Assembly: GCA_963576735.1 (NCBI GenBank)
Contig: OY755174.1
Coordinates: forward strand, 11,346,001 to 11,410,000
DNA length: 64,000 bases
Reading direction: 5' to 3'
Origin: Bedellia somnulentella
Lineage: Eukaryota; Arthropoda; Insecta; Lepidoptera; Bedelliidae
Position 1 is the first letter of the stretch, and each line of letters opens with the position of its first letter. The notes under the pieces are model-generated. The model did not search any database and was not told the origin of the DNA. It saw only the letters and a program-made list of their open reading frames with translations. Shown piece after piece: positions 10,201 through 31,764 of this stretch. The position numbers and the translations under genes are program-made.

Positions 10201-10853
10201 ATTTTGAGTCACAAGTATTTCAAGAGGTGTGCAAACTACTTGGAATACATAAAACCAGGACGACGCCATATCATCCTCAGTCAGATGGAATGGTGGAGAG
10301 GTTCAACCAAACACTGGAGAGACAGTTGGCGAAGATGGTTGAAAAACATCAGAAGGACTGGGACAAACACATTCCATTATTTTTACTGTCTTACCGGTCA
10401 GCTGTTCACGAAAGCACGAAGGAAACACCTGCTTTCGTCAATTTCGGAAGAGAGCTACGATTGCCTGTAGATTTGTTGACAGGAGGGTCACCAGATGAGC
10501 CGCAGAGTGTAACTGAATATGTAAGCGATTTGAGGGAAAGAATGCAAGATGTACATTCCCTAGTGCGTGAAAATGGTTTACATGCTAGTGAAAAGATGAA
10601 AACCAGATATGACCGTAAAGCTAACACGCCGCGTTTCGAAGAGGGTATGCTCGTCTGGTTACACAATCCAACTCGCCAGAAAGGGAAGTCCCCTAAGTTA
10701 CAAAATAGGTGGGAAGGACCGTACAAGGTGGTCACTAGAATAAACGATATAACGTACAGAATTCAACGCCAACCTAGAGGGGCTTCGAAAATAGTTCACA
10801 TCGATCGACTTGCGAAGTACCATGGAAGCAATAATACTCGGGACGAGTATTAA
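7167..10853 (+). CDS. pol: Gypsy Pol polyprotein (PR-RT-RNase H-IN)
   Basis: The frame is open for 1228 codons and is -1 relative to gag. The expressed part probably begins at the slippery site near 7266 rather than at an ATG. Retropepsin motif LDTGAS has D81. The reverse transcriptase has YLDD at residues 497-500. RNase H has DSDAS beginning at D644. The integrase has an HHCC zinc module (…WLHCRDD…WCRKCTTC) and a DDE core at D948, D1008 and E1044 (D-x35-E). Every catalytic residue is present and there is no internal stop. TAA at 10851-10853 is followed 3 nt later by the polypurine tract. Length and order are normal for Ty3/gypsy. Confidence 0.93.
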   Translation: MLWLREKGPFEIKLPAEEGRKEAGRGSCRKRPGKRALARTGGQVLAREEKAPTMTISQACNGNSLVILGCVNDQDCKMTLDTGASRTVINPALVKAANIKYSRDTKCRLLSASGQRIPVLGELSVRMMVGETSYTHQVIVAEIMDECILGLDFMKKYNCRIDITRGIFKCGQEEIFILGGPVGEVKCLKTINIPARSQKLVPVMLPVDSEKKRHRCVLIEETGKNGPRKFLTARTLVTSNKTAIVKVVNLDQEDVQLKRGEVVGQCEEVVWMRSCHSPNGKVKVKVDNSTVTDLLSEIQDDLSYLERIKIKQLLVKYADIFSNAEEDLGRTSLVQHRIDTGDERPIRQRARRIPIAKEKEVEELLEDMKKKKVISPSSSPWCSPVVLVKKKNGSTRFCVDYSQLNNVTKKDSYPLPRIDDTLDTLSGMKWFSTLDCKSGYWQVEIHPTDKEKTAFSTGKGLWQFNVMPFGLCNAPATFERLMECALAGLVGEACLVYLDDVVIIGKSFQDHLKNLEQVFQKIRGANLKLNPKKCRLFRTSVNYLGHVISREGIQTDPEKVEAVQKWPTPKDKTDVRAFLGLCSYYRRFVKGFSEIAKPLHRLTEDKKTFSWDDECELSFNELKKRLCETPILGYPQPEGQYIVDSDASNMAIGGVLSQIQGDKEVVIGYFSKSLSKAERNYCVTRKELLAVVKTLQHFYKYLIGRPFKLRTDHAALKWLLQFKNPEGQVARWIEQLQEYDFSIEHRSGKSHGNADALSRRPCPEDCKHCQKQESKEEVVKVTRICPLDGWETEAMQKAQEEDENLRPIMKWKKEKHDQPAWSEVASTGVSTKAYWAQWNSLVLINGLLYRRWEKPNGKEEHLQLVVPRAKVKDVLRETHDGVSGGYLGVNRTLQKVRAKFYWLHCRDDVQDWCRKCTTCAAVKGPQTRSRGGLRLYNVGAPWERIAVDVAGPFPQSESGNKYFMVVMDYFTKWPEVFAIPNHEAITVATKLVEEVICRFGVPLEIHSDQGRNFESQVFQEVCKLLGIHKTRTTPYHPQSDGMVERFNQTLERQLAKMVEKHQKDWDKHIPLFLLSYRSAVHESTKETPAFVNFGRELRLPVDLLTGGSPDEPQSVTEYVSDLRERMQDVHSLVRENGLHASEKMKTRYDRKANTPRFEEGMLVWLHNPTRQKGKSPKLQNRWEGPYKVVTRINDITYRIQRQPRGASKIVHIDRLAKYHGSNNTRDEY
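7263..7305 (+). promoter_or_regulatory. -1 ribosomal frameshift signal (gag-pol)
   Basis: GGGAAAC (7263-7269) is a canonical X XXY YYZ slippery heptamer in the gag frame (caG GGA AAC), 6 nt before the gag stop. After a 6-nt spacer, TAGCCAG (7276-7282) pairs with CTGGCTA (7299-7305). Inside it ACC can pair with GGT, and loop GGGGC (7289-7293) could pair with GCCCC at 7317-7321 to form a pseudoknot. Slippage joins gag to the pol frame. Confidence 0.8.
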
Positions 10854-11044
10854 TGTAAGGAGGGGGTAATGTTACGACATCTGTTCGCAAGTAGGAGATA
10901 GGATTTGCCACTACTAGAAAACAGATGGCGTTACTAGTATTTTAATAAGTAAAAAAAGGAATTACTAGATGTTTCTCGAATATCGACTTTTCGAGAATGT
11001 GGTACTAGAACTTTCTGTAATATTCGCGTATTTGAGATTTGGCA

Positions 11045-11052
11045 TATATAAA
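11045..11052 (+). promoter_or_regulatory. LTR TATA box
   Basis: TATATAAA inside the LTR, in the normal U3 position for a gypsy promoter. It would drive transcription rightward, toward GOLPH3. Confidence 0.65.
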
Positions 11053-11286
11053 GAGCGACGCGTGCTACGGAGTTATTCGAGTGCGAAGAACTAAAGCGAG
11101 AACAAGCGAAATACTAGAGCGAAGAAATTAAATACGACAGTGCAGTGATATACGGATTACGGAAATAAGCTTAACGGTGTGGACAGTGTTACTATAACGG
11201 AGTAAATTAGTGTTGTTAATTAGTGCGAGTATCGATAGTTAATTATCGATAGTGTTTGTTGTGTTGTGTAAAGTGCGTTATTGGTC

Positions 11287-11292
11287 AATAAA
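11287..11292 (+). terminator. LTR polyadenylation signal
   Basis: AATAAA about 67 nt before the LTR end, placed as expected for the R-U5 boundary. Confidence 0.6.
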
Positions 11293-11359
11293 TATAATTA
11301 CACCTTATTGCACGAAAGTGTGACTGGTATTTACCAAATTAAGAACCCGGTACGTAACA

Positions 11360-11699
11360 GTATTTTAATGTGTGTTTGACTCAATACGTAATGAACGTAG
11401 AGATTTTGCAGCGGGATCTTATACTATTAGGGTTTCGATTTTTGCCATTCGGCTGCGAAACCCTAAAAACTTTCAAAGTAGGTAACACTAAACAGCTGTC
11501 TGAATGTTTGATCTGTCACAGCAACGTCAGTGTCAAACCGTCCTCCGTGCGTCGGCCATTTTTGTTTCGTCGTGTTAACGTCAACAACAATCATCTCTGT
11601 TGTATGGCGAGCGATGTAAATTATTAAAATTTTGGATGAAAGTACGTTTTCTGTTATTGAATATTCAGTATATTTTGAGAATATAGACTTCTATGTAAA
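11360..11699 (+). promoter_or_regulatory. GOLPH3 promoter / 5' UTR region
   Basis: The 340 bp between the LTR and the GOLPH3 start codon must hold the 5' UTR and probably the promoter. A 10-bp inverted repeat (TAGGGTTTCG at 11428-11437, complement at 11456-11465) could form a hairpin. No clear TATA box is visible. The transcription start cannot be placed from sequence alone. Confidence 0.5.
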
Positions 11700-23891
<12,192 letters not shown>

Positions 23892-24079
23892 CGGTAATAT
23901 ATGCCTACATTGAGCCGCATTTAAAGGCTCACACAACTATCGAGCGCATCGTACGTGGAAATCTGTGCTATAACTACGACTAGTGAATTCTCGTGTGCAG
24001 TATTATCGACTAATACTTATGAGGGGACAATCAAATTTATATTATAGATATATAATTGAATATTTTATTTTTTAGTAAC

Positions 24080-24085
24080 AATAAA
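24080..24085 (+). terminator. GOLPH3 polyadenylation signal
   Basis: AATAAA 189 nt after the stop codon, the first consensus signal in the 3' UTR. Confidence 0.65.
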
Positions 24086-24091
24086 GAATGA

Positions 24092-25030
24092 AGTGTAAAA
24101 TAAGTACTTGTTGCTATTATTCTGTTTCTAATCTTTTTTATTCGTGTGCGGTACTGCTGTAAACTTTGCATTAAAATATTCAGTATCTAGGCTATCGAAT
24201 TTGAAACTCGTGTTTTACGACGCACATAAATTACGACTGTTTGTTATTGGTGCACTTTTCAAGCCAACATTGCCTTTCGTTACAATTATATTTCGTGAAT
24301 GTTTAGCTGACTAAGTACTACATAATTAGTAATGTTAAATAATCATGAAATTAATGATTCGTTTGTAGACCGACTTGAATGTTCTTAAACTGTTTCTACT
24401 AAATCTACGAGTAGATGCTGTAGATATACGTGGCCGTGTTTCATGAGATTGTAGCATACACTGTTTGTCTTTATTTTTTATAAATATAACACAAGAAATA
24501 TTGGAAACATTGGTAGCGCATAATAAAGTACCCAAGATTGTAAATTGAATATAAATAATTATTAGGCTAGAAACCCTAAATATAGCTATATTTTATTTAA
24601 TCATGCCTAGAATTTCAGATAAAATAAAAATTAAAGAGTTTGTGTTTTATGAACGATTTTAGTGACAACTGTAAGTAATGTTTTATCTGAATCTATTGTA
24701 TATATTATTTGTTACTGTGTTCTATCTGTAATTATTCCTATTTAAATAAATTAACAAAATTATCTATTCAAACTCTAACGAATACTTCATTAACATTCCA
24801 AATTGATATTTTGTTTCATCTTATTAGATTTACCCCGTCTTTATATCTCAAATTACTTTAGGGGAAAAGTTTAACTATTGAGCTTAATTAACTTTTTTTG
24901 ATCCTATTTATAAAATCACAAAGTTTAAACTGCAAAGTGTGAAATAATCGGTGCATAAAAATATGGTTAGGAAATTTATCATAATGAACTATTACACCAA
25001 CTATTTACAATTTGTAAGTTATAAAGAAAG
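24092..25030. other. Intergenic DNA downstream of GOLPH3
   Basis: AT-rich, no gene or repeat recognised. Confidence 0.5.
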
Positions 25031-25250
25031 TGTTGAGTCACGCGCTCAACTATTGCATCGGCGAGACGGGCTACGGGGCGACTGAGGCGACGCGCGGGGT
25101 CATCGACACCGAACAGTGACGAACGAACTACCGGCACTACTGCTCGCGCTCGCGCATTCATATAATCCTGTAGACGCGACTTCGTTATACTGTTTTGTTA
25201 TTTGTACTTATACTGAATATAAGTTTATACAGTCCACTGGAGTTTTAACA
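25031..25250 (+). repeat. Possible solo LTR-like block
   Basis: A 220-bp block starts TGTTGAGTC and ends TTTTAACA, with a GC-rich left half and a T-rich right half, as in many short insect LTRs. No matching second LTR and no target duplication were found. It could equally be unrelated GC-rich DNA. Confidence 0.25.
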
Positions 25251-25519
25251 TCTTCTTCGACGAACCAGCCACCTAATCCACGACGCAACAGAAAGTTCAA
25301 TAAATTGTGAAGAACCCCATAGTTATAACAGATTTTTAGCTTTCACAATTTCTTGTATCAACTGCTAATTACCATGAAGTTTTCTGTACCGGTCCATAAT
25401 CATCCACACTGCAATTGTAATGACTAACGCCCGATTTCTGAATTGAGTATTCAAGCTGAGAACGACTTAAGTATCGTTTTGTCTCATTCAGTTAAGATTT
25501 CAATGCGACATAACACCAA

Positions 25520-26936
25520 GTTGTAGTGTTGGGAGGTTATAGATCCGACTACGTGGATGTACCCTCGGGGGTTCCCCAGGGATCTCATTTGGGCCCTCTT
25601 TTGTTTAACGCATACTTGTATGATATTTACAGCGTCTTTGGAGAGTCAAATTTTATTATGTATGCGGATGAAAAAAAGATTTACTGCGACATTCGCAATG
25701 AAAACGACTGCGATAAGCTTCAAAGGGATCTCGATAACTTGGCAGCGTATTACAAAGCCAACAAAATAAACGTTAGCGTTTCAAAGTGCGTTCAAATATC
25801 GTTTTCGCGCAACCTTCGACCTATCCAGCATACCTACTACTTAGATAACCAGCCAATAAAACGAGTTAACTCCGTGAAAGATCTAGGAGTCACCTTGGAT
25901 TCGAAGCTCACTTTTGAAAATCATATAGACGATATCACCAATCGCGCTTATCGTAGTTTGGGCTTTGTTATGAGGGTATGTGAGCCTTTTAATGATCTTA
26001 ATTGTATAAAATCAATTTATTACGCATATGTACGTAGTGTTCTAGAATTCGCTTCTTCTATTTGGTCCCCGCATTATCTAAAGTATATTCAAATGATTGA
26101 GTCGATACAGCGCATATTTATACGTCACTTGGACTTCAGAACTAAACGATGGGACTGCACCTACGAAACATCATGCAAACATCACAAAATATTACAACTT
26201 GACCAGCGCCGCATTCTTTTAGACATGTTAGTTCTGCATGATGTTTTGAGTGGTCGGATGGATTGTCCCAACGTAGTTTCCCAAATTGGACTAAACACGC
26301 CTGCGCTCAGAACTCGCCATACTTTTAGAAAATTGTTTCACCTACCTTTTGCTAGAACCAACTATGCTCATAACGCGCCTATTCAACGAATTTTAGATGA
26401 GTACAACAAATATTTTTATTCCCTCGATCCATTTGCACATAGCAAGTCTATTTTCAAACGCTTGGTTCTAGACGCTATAGTTGTTTAGGTAGATTCAACC
26501 ATTTCTATGTCATATTATTTAAATAAGGTTTTACTATTATATAACATTTATGCATATCAATACAATCACATTCACATACATACACTCACATTCTCATATA
26601 CACACTCACACATCATAACACACACCACACACATTATCATTCAAGTATCATCAATTATCATTAATATTAAATTTTATTCTTTTCTCAATTGTTTAGCATT
26701 TTTACATATATTTTTTTTTCTTTTTCTGTTGTTACTCATTATGTCTTTAGATAATTTAGTTTATTATTATTATTTTTTTTTTCTTTTGAATTAACTGTGT
26801 GTGTATCTTGTTTTAACTTGTGATCATCTGTTATTGGCCTTATTTACTGTACTGTTTCAACTTACTATATAATATGTGTTGCTGTTGATGATCCTTATAT
26901 AATAAATAAATAAATAATAAATAAATAAATAATAAT
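25520..26936 (+). mobile_element. 5'-truncated non-LTR retrotransposon
   Basis: Contains the C-terminal RT open frame, then a ~430-bp AT- and CA-rich 3' UTR ending in an (AATA)n tail (26890-26936). A second, antisense 3' UTR copy lies at 17740-18200. Jockey/CR1-like by the RT wording (GVPQGSHLGPLLF). Confidence 0.85.
25526..26488 (+). CDS. LINE reverse transcriptase, partial, catalytic site altered
   Basis: 320 codons open, starting without an ATG because the element is 5'-truncated. Motif GVPQGSHLGPLLFNAYLYDI is RT domain 4/B. The metal-binding motif, normally YADD, reads YADE at 25661-25672, with Glu in place of the second catalytic Asp. A thumb-like region and a C-terminal tail follow (RRILLDMLVLHDVLSG). 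The frame is otherwise intact, so the element decayed recently or the change is a single substitution. Not a host gene. Confidence 0.85.
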   Translation: MLGGYRSDYVDVPSGVPQGSHLGPLLFNAYLYDIYSVFGESNFIMYADEKKIYCDIRNENDCDKLQRDLDNLAAYYKANKINVSVSKCVQISFSRNLRPIQHTYYLDNQPIKRVNSVKDLGVTLDSKLTFENHIDDITNRAYRSLGFVMRVCEPFNDLNCIKSIYYAYVRSVLEFASSIWSPHYLKYIQMIESIQRIFIRHLDFRTKRWDCTYETSCKHHKILQLDQRRILLDMLVLHDVLSGRMDCPNVVSQIGLNTPALRTRHTFRKLFHLPFARTNYAHNAPIQRILDEYNKYFYSLDPFAHSKSIFKRLVLDAIVV

Positions 26937-27054
26937 AAATAACGATACTTAAATTGTTCTCATTTGGAATACTCAATTCAGAAATCGGGCGTGTTCCTTC
27001 TACACAGCTGTAAGATCAAGATTGTTGAATAATAGTGAGGGTTCAATCTTTGGT

Positions 27055-27200
27055 TTTTTTTACATACATATACTCACTCCATTAGGTTCCCATTGGGGTG
27101 GGCAGAGACTATCAATCGCCACTTTGTATGATTCTGGCAAACCTCTCTGCTCATGCAACATGCTCTTTTATTCTTCAGGACACCTATTTTTTTTGAGCAT
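27055..27200 (-). mobile_element. RTE 3' end fragment
   Basis: Minus strand copy of the last ~140 bp: the complements of 'GAGGTTTGCCAGAATCATAC', 'GTGGCGATTGATAGTCTCTG' and a (TATG)n tail. Confidence 0.75.
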
Positions 27201-28085
27201 ACTCTCTTGATACAAATGTGTCCTCAATAAATGGTTATTTTATTGTCCTCTTTTAACCATAAAGCGAGATTGAGGTGCGTATGTAGATTTTTTTTATTTC
27301 ATATTGTCTACTCACTCACAAAATAGTTATAATAGCTAATGTTAGTACGATATTCGAGACATTTTATTAACATTGTATAGAGCGATAGGCGTGGCACTTA
27401 TGCTATGATAAATATATTTTTATAGTTTTAAATGTAAAACTACCCTTACAGTTGTCATTTTAATTTTATAAAAACCCAATTGTCATTATTTGAATGGCTA
27501 TTGTTATCTTTTTAATTAATTAACGAAGTGTTTTATTACAACCAAGTCCAGGTGTCATGGATTTAAGATAAGAATCCCGTAATTTTTTAGTGTCATCAAG
27601 AAATCTTTTTCGCAATCAGAAGTTAATATATAATTATGTAAGTCTTTATAAGTCATTAATACGGGCTATTTTTAAAATCCATTGACTCCTGGATTGAATT
27701 TGGAGATAGCTCCCGTAGAATGGGGCATGTGAGAGCGAGAATGTCACGTGACAAGTCAGATACGAACTGAAAATTCATTCAAAATCTGTAGGTTTCAAAC
27801 TTTTCACGTGACGCATTCTGTTTCTCTCACGCCTTGTGGTACAAGGTCAGAACTATATTAGGTAAACCTGGCAATTTATATCAAGGCACTTATATTTTGG
27901 AGTGTTTAGTAAAAACGTGATATTTCAAATGATTATGACGAATGAAATCATAGAGTGAAGTCCGATCTATTAATGTATTTTAATTATAAATATCTGTATC
28001 ATGTACTACGGTATTGGATTTAATTAAAAAGTATAATACAAATTGTTTTGTGTTTTAATTATACACAGCTTATCATACTTATTGC
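27201..28085. other. Intergenic, nothing recognised
   Basis: AT-rich sequence without a credible gene or repeat family member. Confidence 0.5.
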
Positions 28086-28089
28086 AATT

Positions 28090-28440
28090 TGTTTAGTGTC
28101 GTGATAACTCCATGGGTAGAATAGCGGTTATCGTGCAAACGACTAGTGTACAAACCCCGGGTCGGGCCTAGCCTACACCAATTTGTCTTTTGTATAGGCA
28201 TGTGTGGTTAATTTATCATGGTTGTTAACAGTGAGGGAAAACATCGTGAGGAAACCCACATGGCTGGGTTGTACTTAGTCATGTGACAGTGTATTCGTAC
28301 AAAACGGCGATAGGCCTGCCACCTATCACGTGAGTACACTGTTCATGCAAAACGTGGGTACTCTGAACACCAGGTAACAAAGTCATTTGATGTTCAGAAG
28401 TATTAGTACCTCTGCTAACCCGTTCGCGGATAATCGGCGT
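28090..28440 (+). mobile_element. tRNA-headed SINE (family A), copy 6
   Basis: Full length: head CGTGATAACTCCATGGGTAG, B-box region ACAAACCCCGGGTCGGGCCT, body 'GATAGGCCTGCCACC' and 'GTGGGTACTCTGAACACC', and end 'CCGTTCGCGGATAATCGGCG'. Confidence 0.9.
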
Positions 28441-28497
28441 AAACGTTGTCAAAATGAAACCACTTTTTCATCATTTCTTGGATCTACTGTCGCGGTT

Positions 28498-28900
28498 CTG
28501 GGTAGGCAGAGACTATCGATCGTCACGATACATCACGAACGCCCATGGCAAACCAACCTACAACTGCGACCCTATTATACCCTAGCCCATACATATAGGG
28601 TGTCTGTTAGGACACTTGTTTCCGGGTAGACGCCCTAGGCTGTGGGTGATCGTTTTCACTGATATTATGACCCATATTGGGTCTATAATTATTTTAATTT
28701 TTGTTTACACGCCGCCCCACCGTTTACACACTACAAATAAACTAACTTTTTTCTTTCGAAGGAATCTCATCTCTACTAAACTTAGCATCCATGCTTCTTC
28801 TGCCATACCTACAGTCGCCCCATGACGCCCCAAACGCTATGAACTAAAACATCATCATTTATTGACATTCGAGTCTTGAATAGCACCAACAAATCTGCCA
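28498..28900 (-). mobile_element. RTE LINE fragment, internally rearranged
   Basis: 28498-28570 matches the RTE 3' end (complement of 'GTGACGATCGATAGTCTCTG'). About 28755-28870 matches an upstream RTE part (complements of 'GCAGAAGAAGCATGG' and 'GTAGAGATGAGATT'). About 180 bp between them is not recognised. Confidence 0.6.
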
Positions 28901-30275
28901 AGCCAATTTGCCATGATGAATATCGATCCAGCTTCTGACACATTACTATTTTTTAGTGTGTCTTTTTTTACGAGGCTTAGTTTTGAGATTGTGGCCTTCT
29001 CGATTAAATCTTTGTTTGAACGCTGTTGCAATACGCAGTTAAAATGTATTCAAAAAATATTTTAATAATACCTTACTGGTCTAGCTACGCGCTGTCAGTT
29101 CTGTACATAATGACGCGCACTACATAGAAACGGTGACTGTGCAAGAAGAATCAATATAGAAACCAAACAATATGCGTCACACTCGTCATCAAGACATTAA
29201 ATATAGTCGTCATTTCTAAAATACTATATAGTATATATACAATTTCCAACTTAAAACAGTTGGACCGTGGTCCCCAGGCGCACCACCACCTGGCGGAAGA
29301 TCTTCCCTTTTCTTCCACTCTGGCTTGACATATTCATTGTCGTGTTGGTTTTTTATTTGTAGTTAATTATTATGAAATAAATAAGTGTGAGTGAGGGTAA
29401 GTGAGTGTAAGGGGAGTGACTTATTAGTAGGCGTATTATCATCTGATTTGTTTACCCATATCATTTCTCTGTGTCCATTAACCTTGCATCTAACGATTCC
29501 GGCTGCGCTGCCCATCCGTAACTCTTTAAACTTTTATGGTTTCACGTTCAGTTAATAACGCCTCTACATGGGCCCTTCTTATGTAAACAATTTAACATAT
29601 TTAAAATGAAACAGATCACATTTTCCAAATTTTATTTAAAAACATGCGCATTGACATGAATATTTAAGTGAATAAGTCTTATACTCCACATAATAATTTA
29701 AGTTAACAGGCTAGCTGCAAAGGGCAATTTGATTCAATATCTACATTAATTGTATGTACAGTGTATATTTTTATTTCAAATATTTTTTCACATGTAACTA
29801 CCACAAGTATTAAACAACACCGAATGCATCTGGTTTCGACAAATCTCTTACAAGATGTATCATCCAATAGCTACTAAACTATTATAGTAAATACATGAAT
29901 ACAGGTTTTAATGTTCATTTGTTGGAAAATGGTTGACAGCGATACAGAACTAGCAAGTTCTGAGATGGATGCCTCATTATTGCATAATTATTTATGTTTT
30001 TTATACCAGACCACATACACATCAATAATTTCACACAATCCAATCTGGATAAATACTGCATCTTTTGTTAAACATAATAATTGTTAAACATATATTAATA
30101 AATCTGTTTTAAGAATGCCCCGTTAGTTTTCCAAATCTAGGTTAGAGAGTGAGTTCATCAGCACCACACGACAAGTGCGAGTTTTACCAATGCGTTTACT
30201 GTACGCCAATGTGAGGCATTGCTGACGAGTAAAAGAGATGTGAATATGTTTTTGTTTTCACTCTTATGTATAGTA
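28901..30275. other. Intergenic, nothing recognised
   Basis: No gene or clear repeat seen. Confidence 0.5.
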
Positions 30276-30395
30276 CTAGCTTTTTGCCCCGCGACTTCGT
30301 CCGCGTGGACTTCATTTTTTGCATCCAGTTTACATAATACCAAAATACCGAAACACTGTCTCAACTTCTGTTTTTTATATTTATAATCCCGCGGG

Positions 30396-30590
30396 CGTTG
30401 TAAATGACATAAAGGACATTGAGGCTTTTTAAGTGATTGTTGGGCGATGCAGTTTGTGACCCATCACTAACAACCTTTATTAACCTATCTTTTATCAATA
30501 TATTTCCAAAATTGGATGAAGAATTAGTATCTCCGAAGCTATGGCCACCCTTTTATGGAATTTATGGTTGTTAGCATATATTCATGAATG
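30396..30590 (+). mobile_element. SINE-B nested in the Helitron
   Basis: Degraded: 'GGCTTTTTAAGTGATTGTTG', 'GGCGATGCAGTTTGTGACCC', 'ATCACTAACAACCTTTATT' and a tail near TTATGGTTGTTAGCATATAT. Confidence 0.65.
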
Positions 30591-30994
30591 ATTGATAGTT
30601 GGATTTCATAAATTCAATCGTACCAAGTTTTATTATAAAATGTAAAAAAACTCTATATTAACTTTCATTTGCTATATCAACCCGTTAGGGGATGAGTTCC
30701 AAAAATTCCTTTTTAATTGTTCATAAGAATCATGAAACAAATATACCAAGTTTTTATGTTCAGAAATGAGAATATCTCTAGTAAGTACAGATACGGATAG
30801 TAGTTTGGCGCTGCGGCGACGGCCCGGTGCTGCCCCCTACACTGACCGTTGGTGATAGTGGGAGAGCTTGCAGCGATTGCTCGGCAATATAGGGATGATT
30901 AGTGGTGGATCTCCTTCCAAAATAATCGCTAAATTGAAGGGATAGTGCTTGTTATTATTATATATAGTGTTATTTTAAGCTGACAAAATTTTTT

Positions 30995-31105
30995 TTTACA
31001 AAAAGCTTGAATTACCTGAGATACGAACCCGGGACGATTGATTCATAATAGTTCTAATTAAATATTCATAGTAGTTAGTTATACCGCTACGCCACGGAGA
31101 CGTTA
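30995..31105 (-). repeat. tRNA-like segment (A and B boxes)
   Basis: Minus strand GTCTCCGTGGCGTAGCGGTA resembles an A box and CCCGGGTTCGTATCTCAGG a B box, about 60 nt apart. No cloverleaf with a closed acceptor is visible. A SINE head or Helitron-captured tRNA relic. Confidence 0.45.
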
Positions 31106-31764
31106 CCGGGGCGGTGTCAAATTTTTATTACGCTTTATTTCACATTAGTCTTACTATTGATAAACAAATTTGTCATTTAAATTGATGAAACCCCTTCATC
31201 TTTCCAAAATGAACATTAACAAAGTGTCTGATGTGAATTCCATCGATGATAAAAATAATCGCTGCAATATTTTGAGCCATATATGAGTTAAGGTTTTTTG
31301 ATGTTCCTATGAGAACTCTTGCGGATTCCTTAGTTTCAAGGAATCGTCGTCGTTTCATTTAGTTTCTATATTTACATGTTAATATTCGTTTGCAATATAA
31401 GTAGATGTAAAAAAAAATGTATACGATAAAAAAATAGTACATCATGGCTCGGGAGTTCCTTATTTTCGGGGATGCATTACCGTACCATTAAGCTTCTAAA
31501 TTTTGATTTTTATATTAGTTTACAATATTTTACGTTGTTTTAAACGATACACAGCGCCATCTCCAATGCATTTAGTAAGCAAACAATATTTTTGATTTCC
31601 CGTGGGAACATATTTTTTCCGGGATAAAAAGTACCCTATTATTTAATTTAGACTTCTAACTACACGTTTGAAAAATTTCAAAGCAATCGGTTCAGTATTT
31701 ACGGCGTGAAAGCGGAACAAACAAACAAACAAACTCACTTTCCCATTTATAATATTAGTATGGA

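Larger units (their letters stand above)
6205..11359 (+). mobile_element. Ty3/gypsy LTR retrotransposon, 5'-truncated
   Basis: Order: gag, -1 frameshift, pol (protease, RT, RNase H, integrase), polypurine tract (10857-10869), 3' LTR. No env follows pol. No sequence matching the 490-bp LTR lies upstream, and gag has no native start codon, so the 5' LTR, primer-binding site and gag start are missing. pol itself is uninterrupted, which suggests a fairly recent insertion that was broken at the 5' end or interrupted there by LINE sequence. Confidence 0.9.
10870..11359 (+). repeat. 3' LTR of the gypsy element
   Basis: 490 bp with TGTTACG at the start and CGTAACA at the end, a 7-bp terminal inverted repeat of the TG…CA type. 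It is preceded by the purine tract AAGGAGGGGGTAA. It contains a TATA box and a polyadenylation signal. GTATT follows the LTR, but its partner duplication cannot be found because the 5' LTR is absent. Confidence 0.9.
25427..26992. mobile_element. TIR element interrupted by a LINE
   Basis: Bases 25427-25480 begin ACGCCCGATTTCTGAATTGA. Bases 26941-26992 are the inverted counterpart, with about 5 mismatches over 51 positions. The LINE at about 25520-26936 occupies the middle, so it inserted into an older TIR element. No coding part of the TIR element is left and its class is unknown. Confidence 0.75.
30276..31764 (-). mobile_element. Helitron-like element, ~1.49 kb
   Basis: On the minus strand it opens with TCCATACTAATATTATAAAT and closes with GACGAAGTCGCGGGGCAAAA followed by AGCTAG. 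It therefore has the 5' TC and 3' CTAG termini of Helitrons and the lepidopteran 'GTTTGTTTGTTTGTTCCGC' segment. No Rep/helicase, so non-autonomous. Carries a nested SINE-B and a tRNA-like segment. Confidence 0.7.

Noticed and set aside
28498..28860. Two plus-strand open frames suggesting a gene
   Set aside because: They lie over RTE fragments in antisense and have no splice structure.
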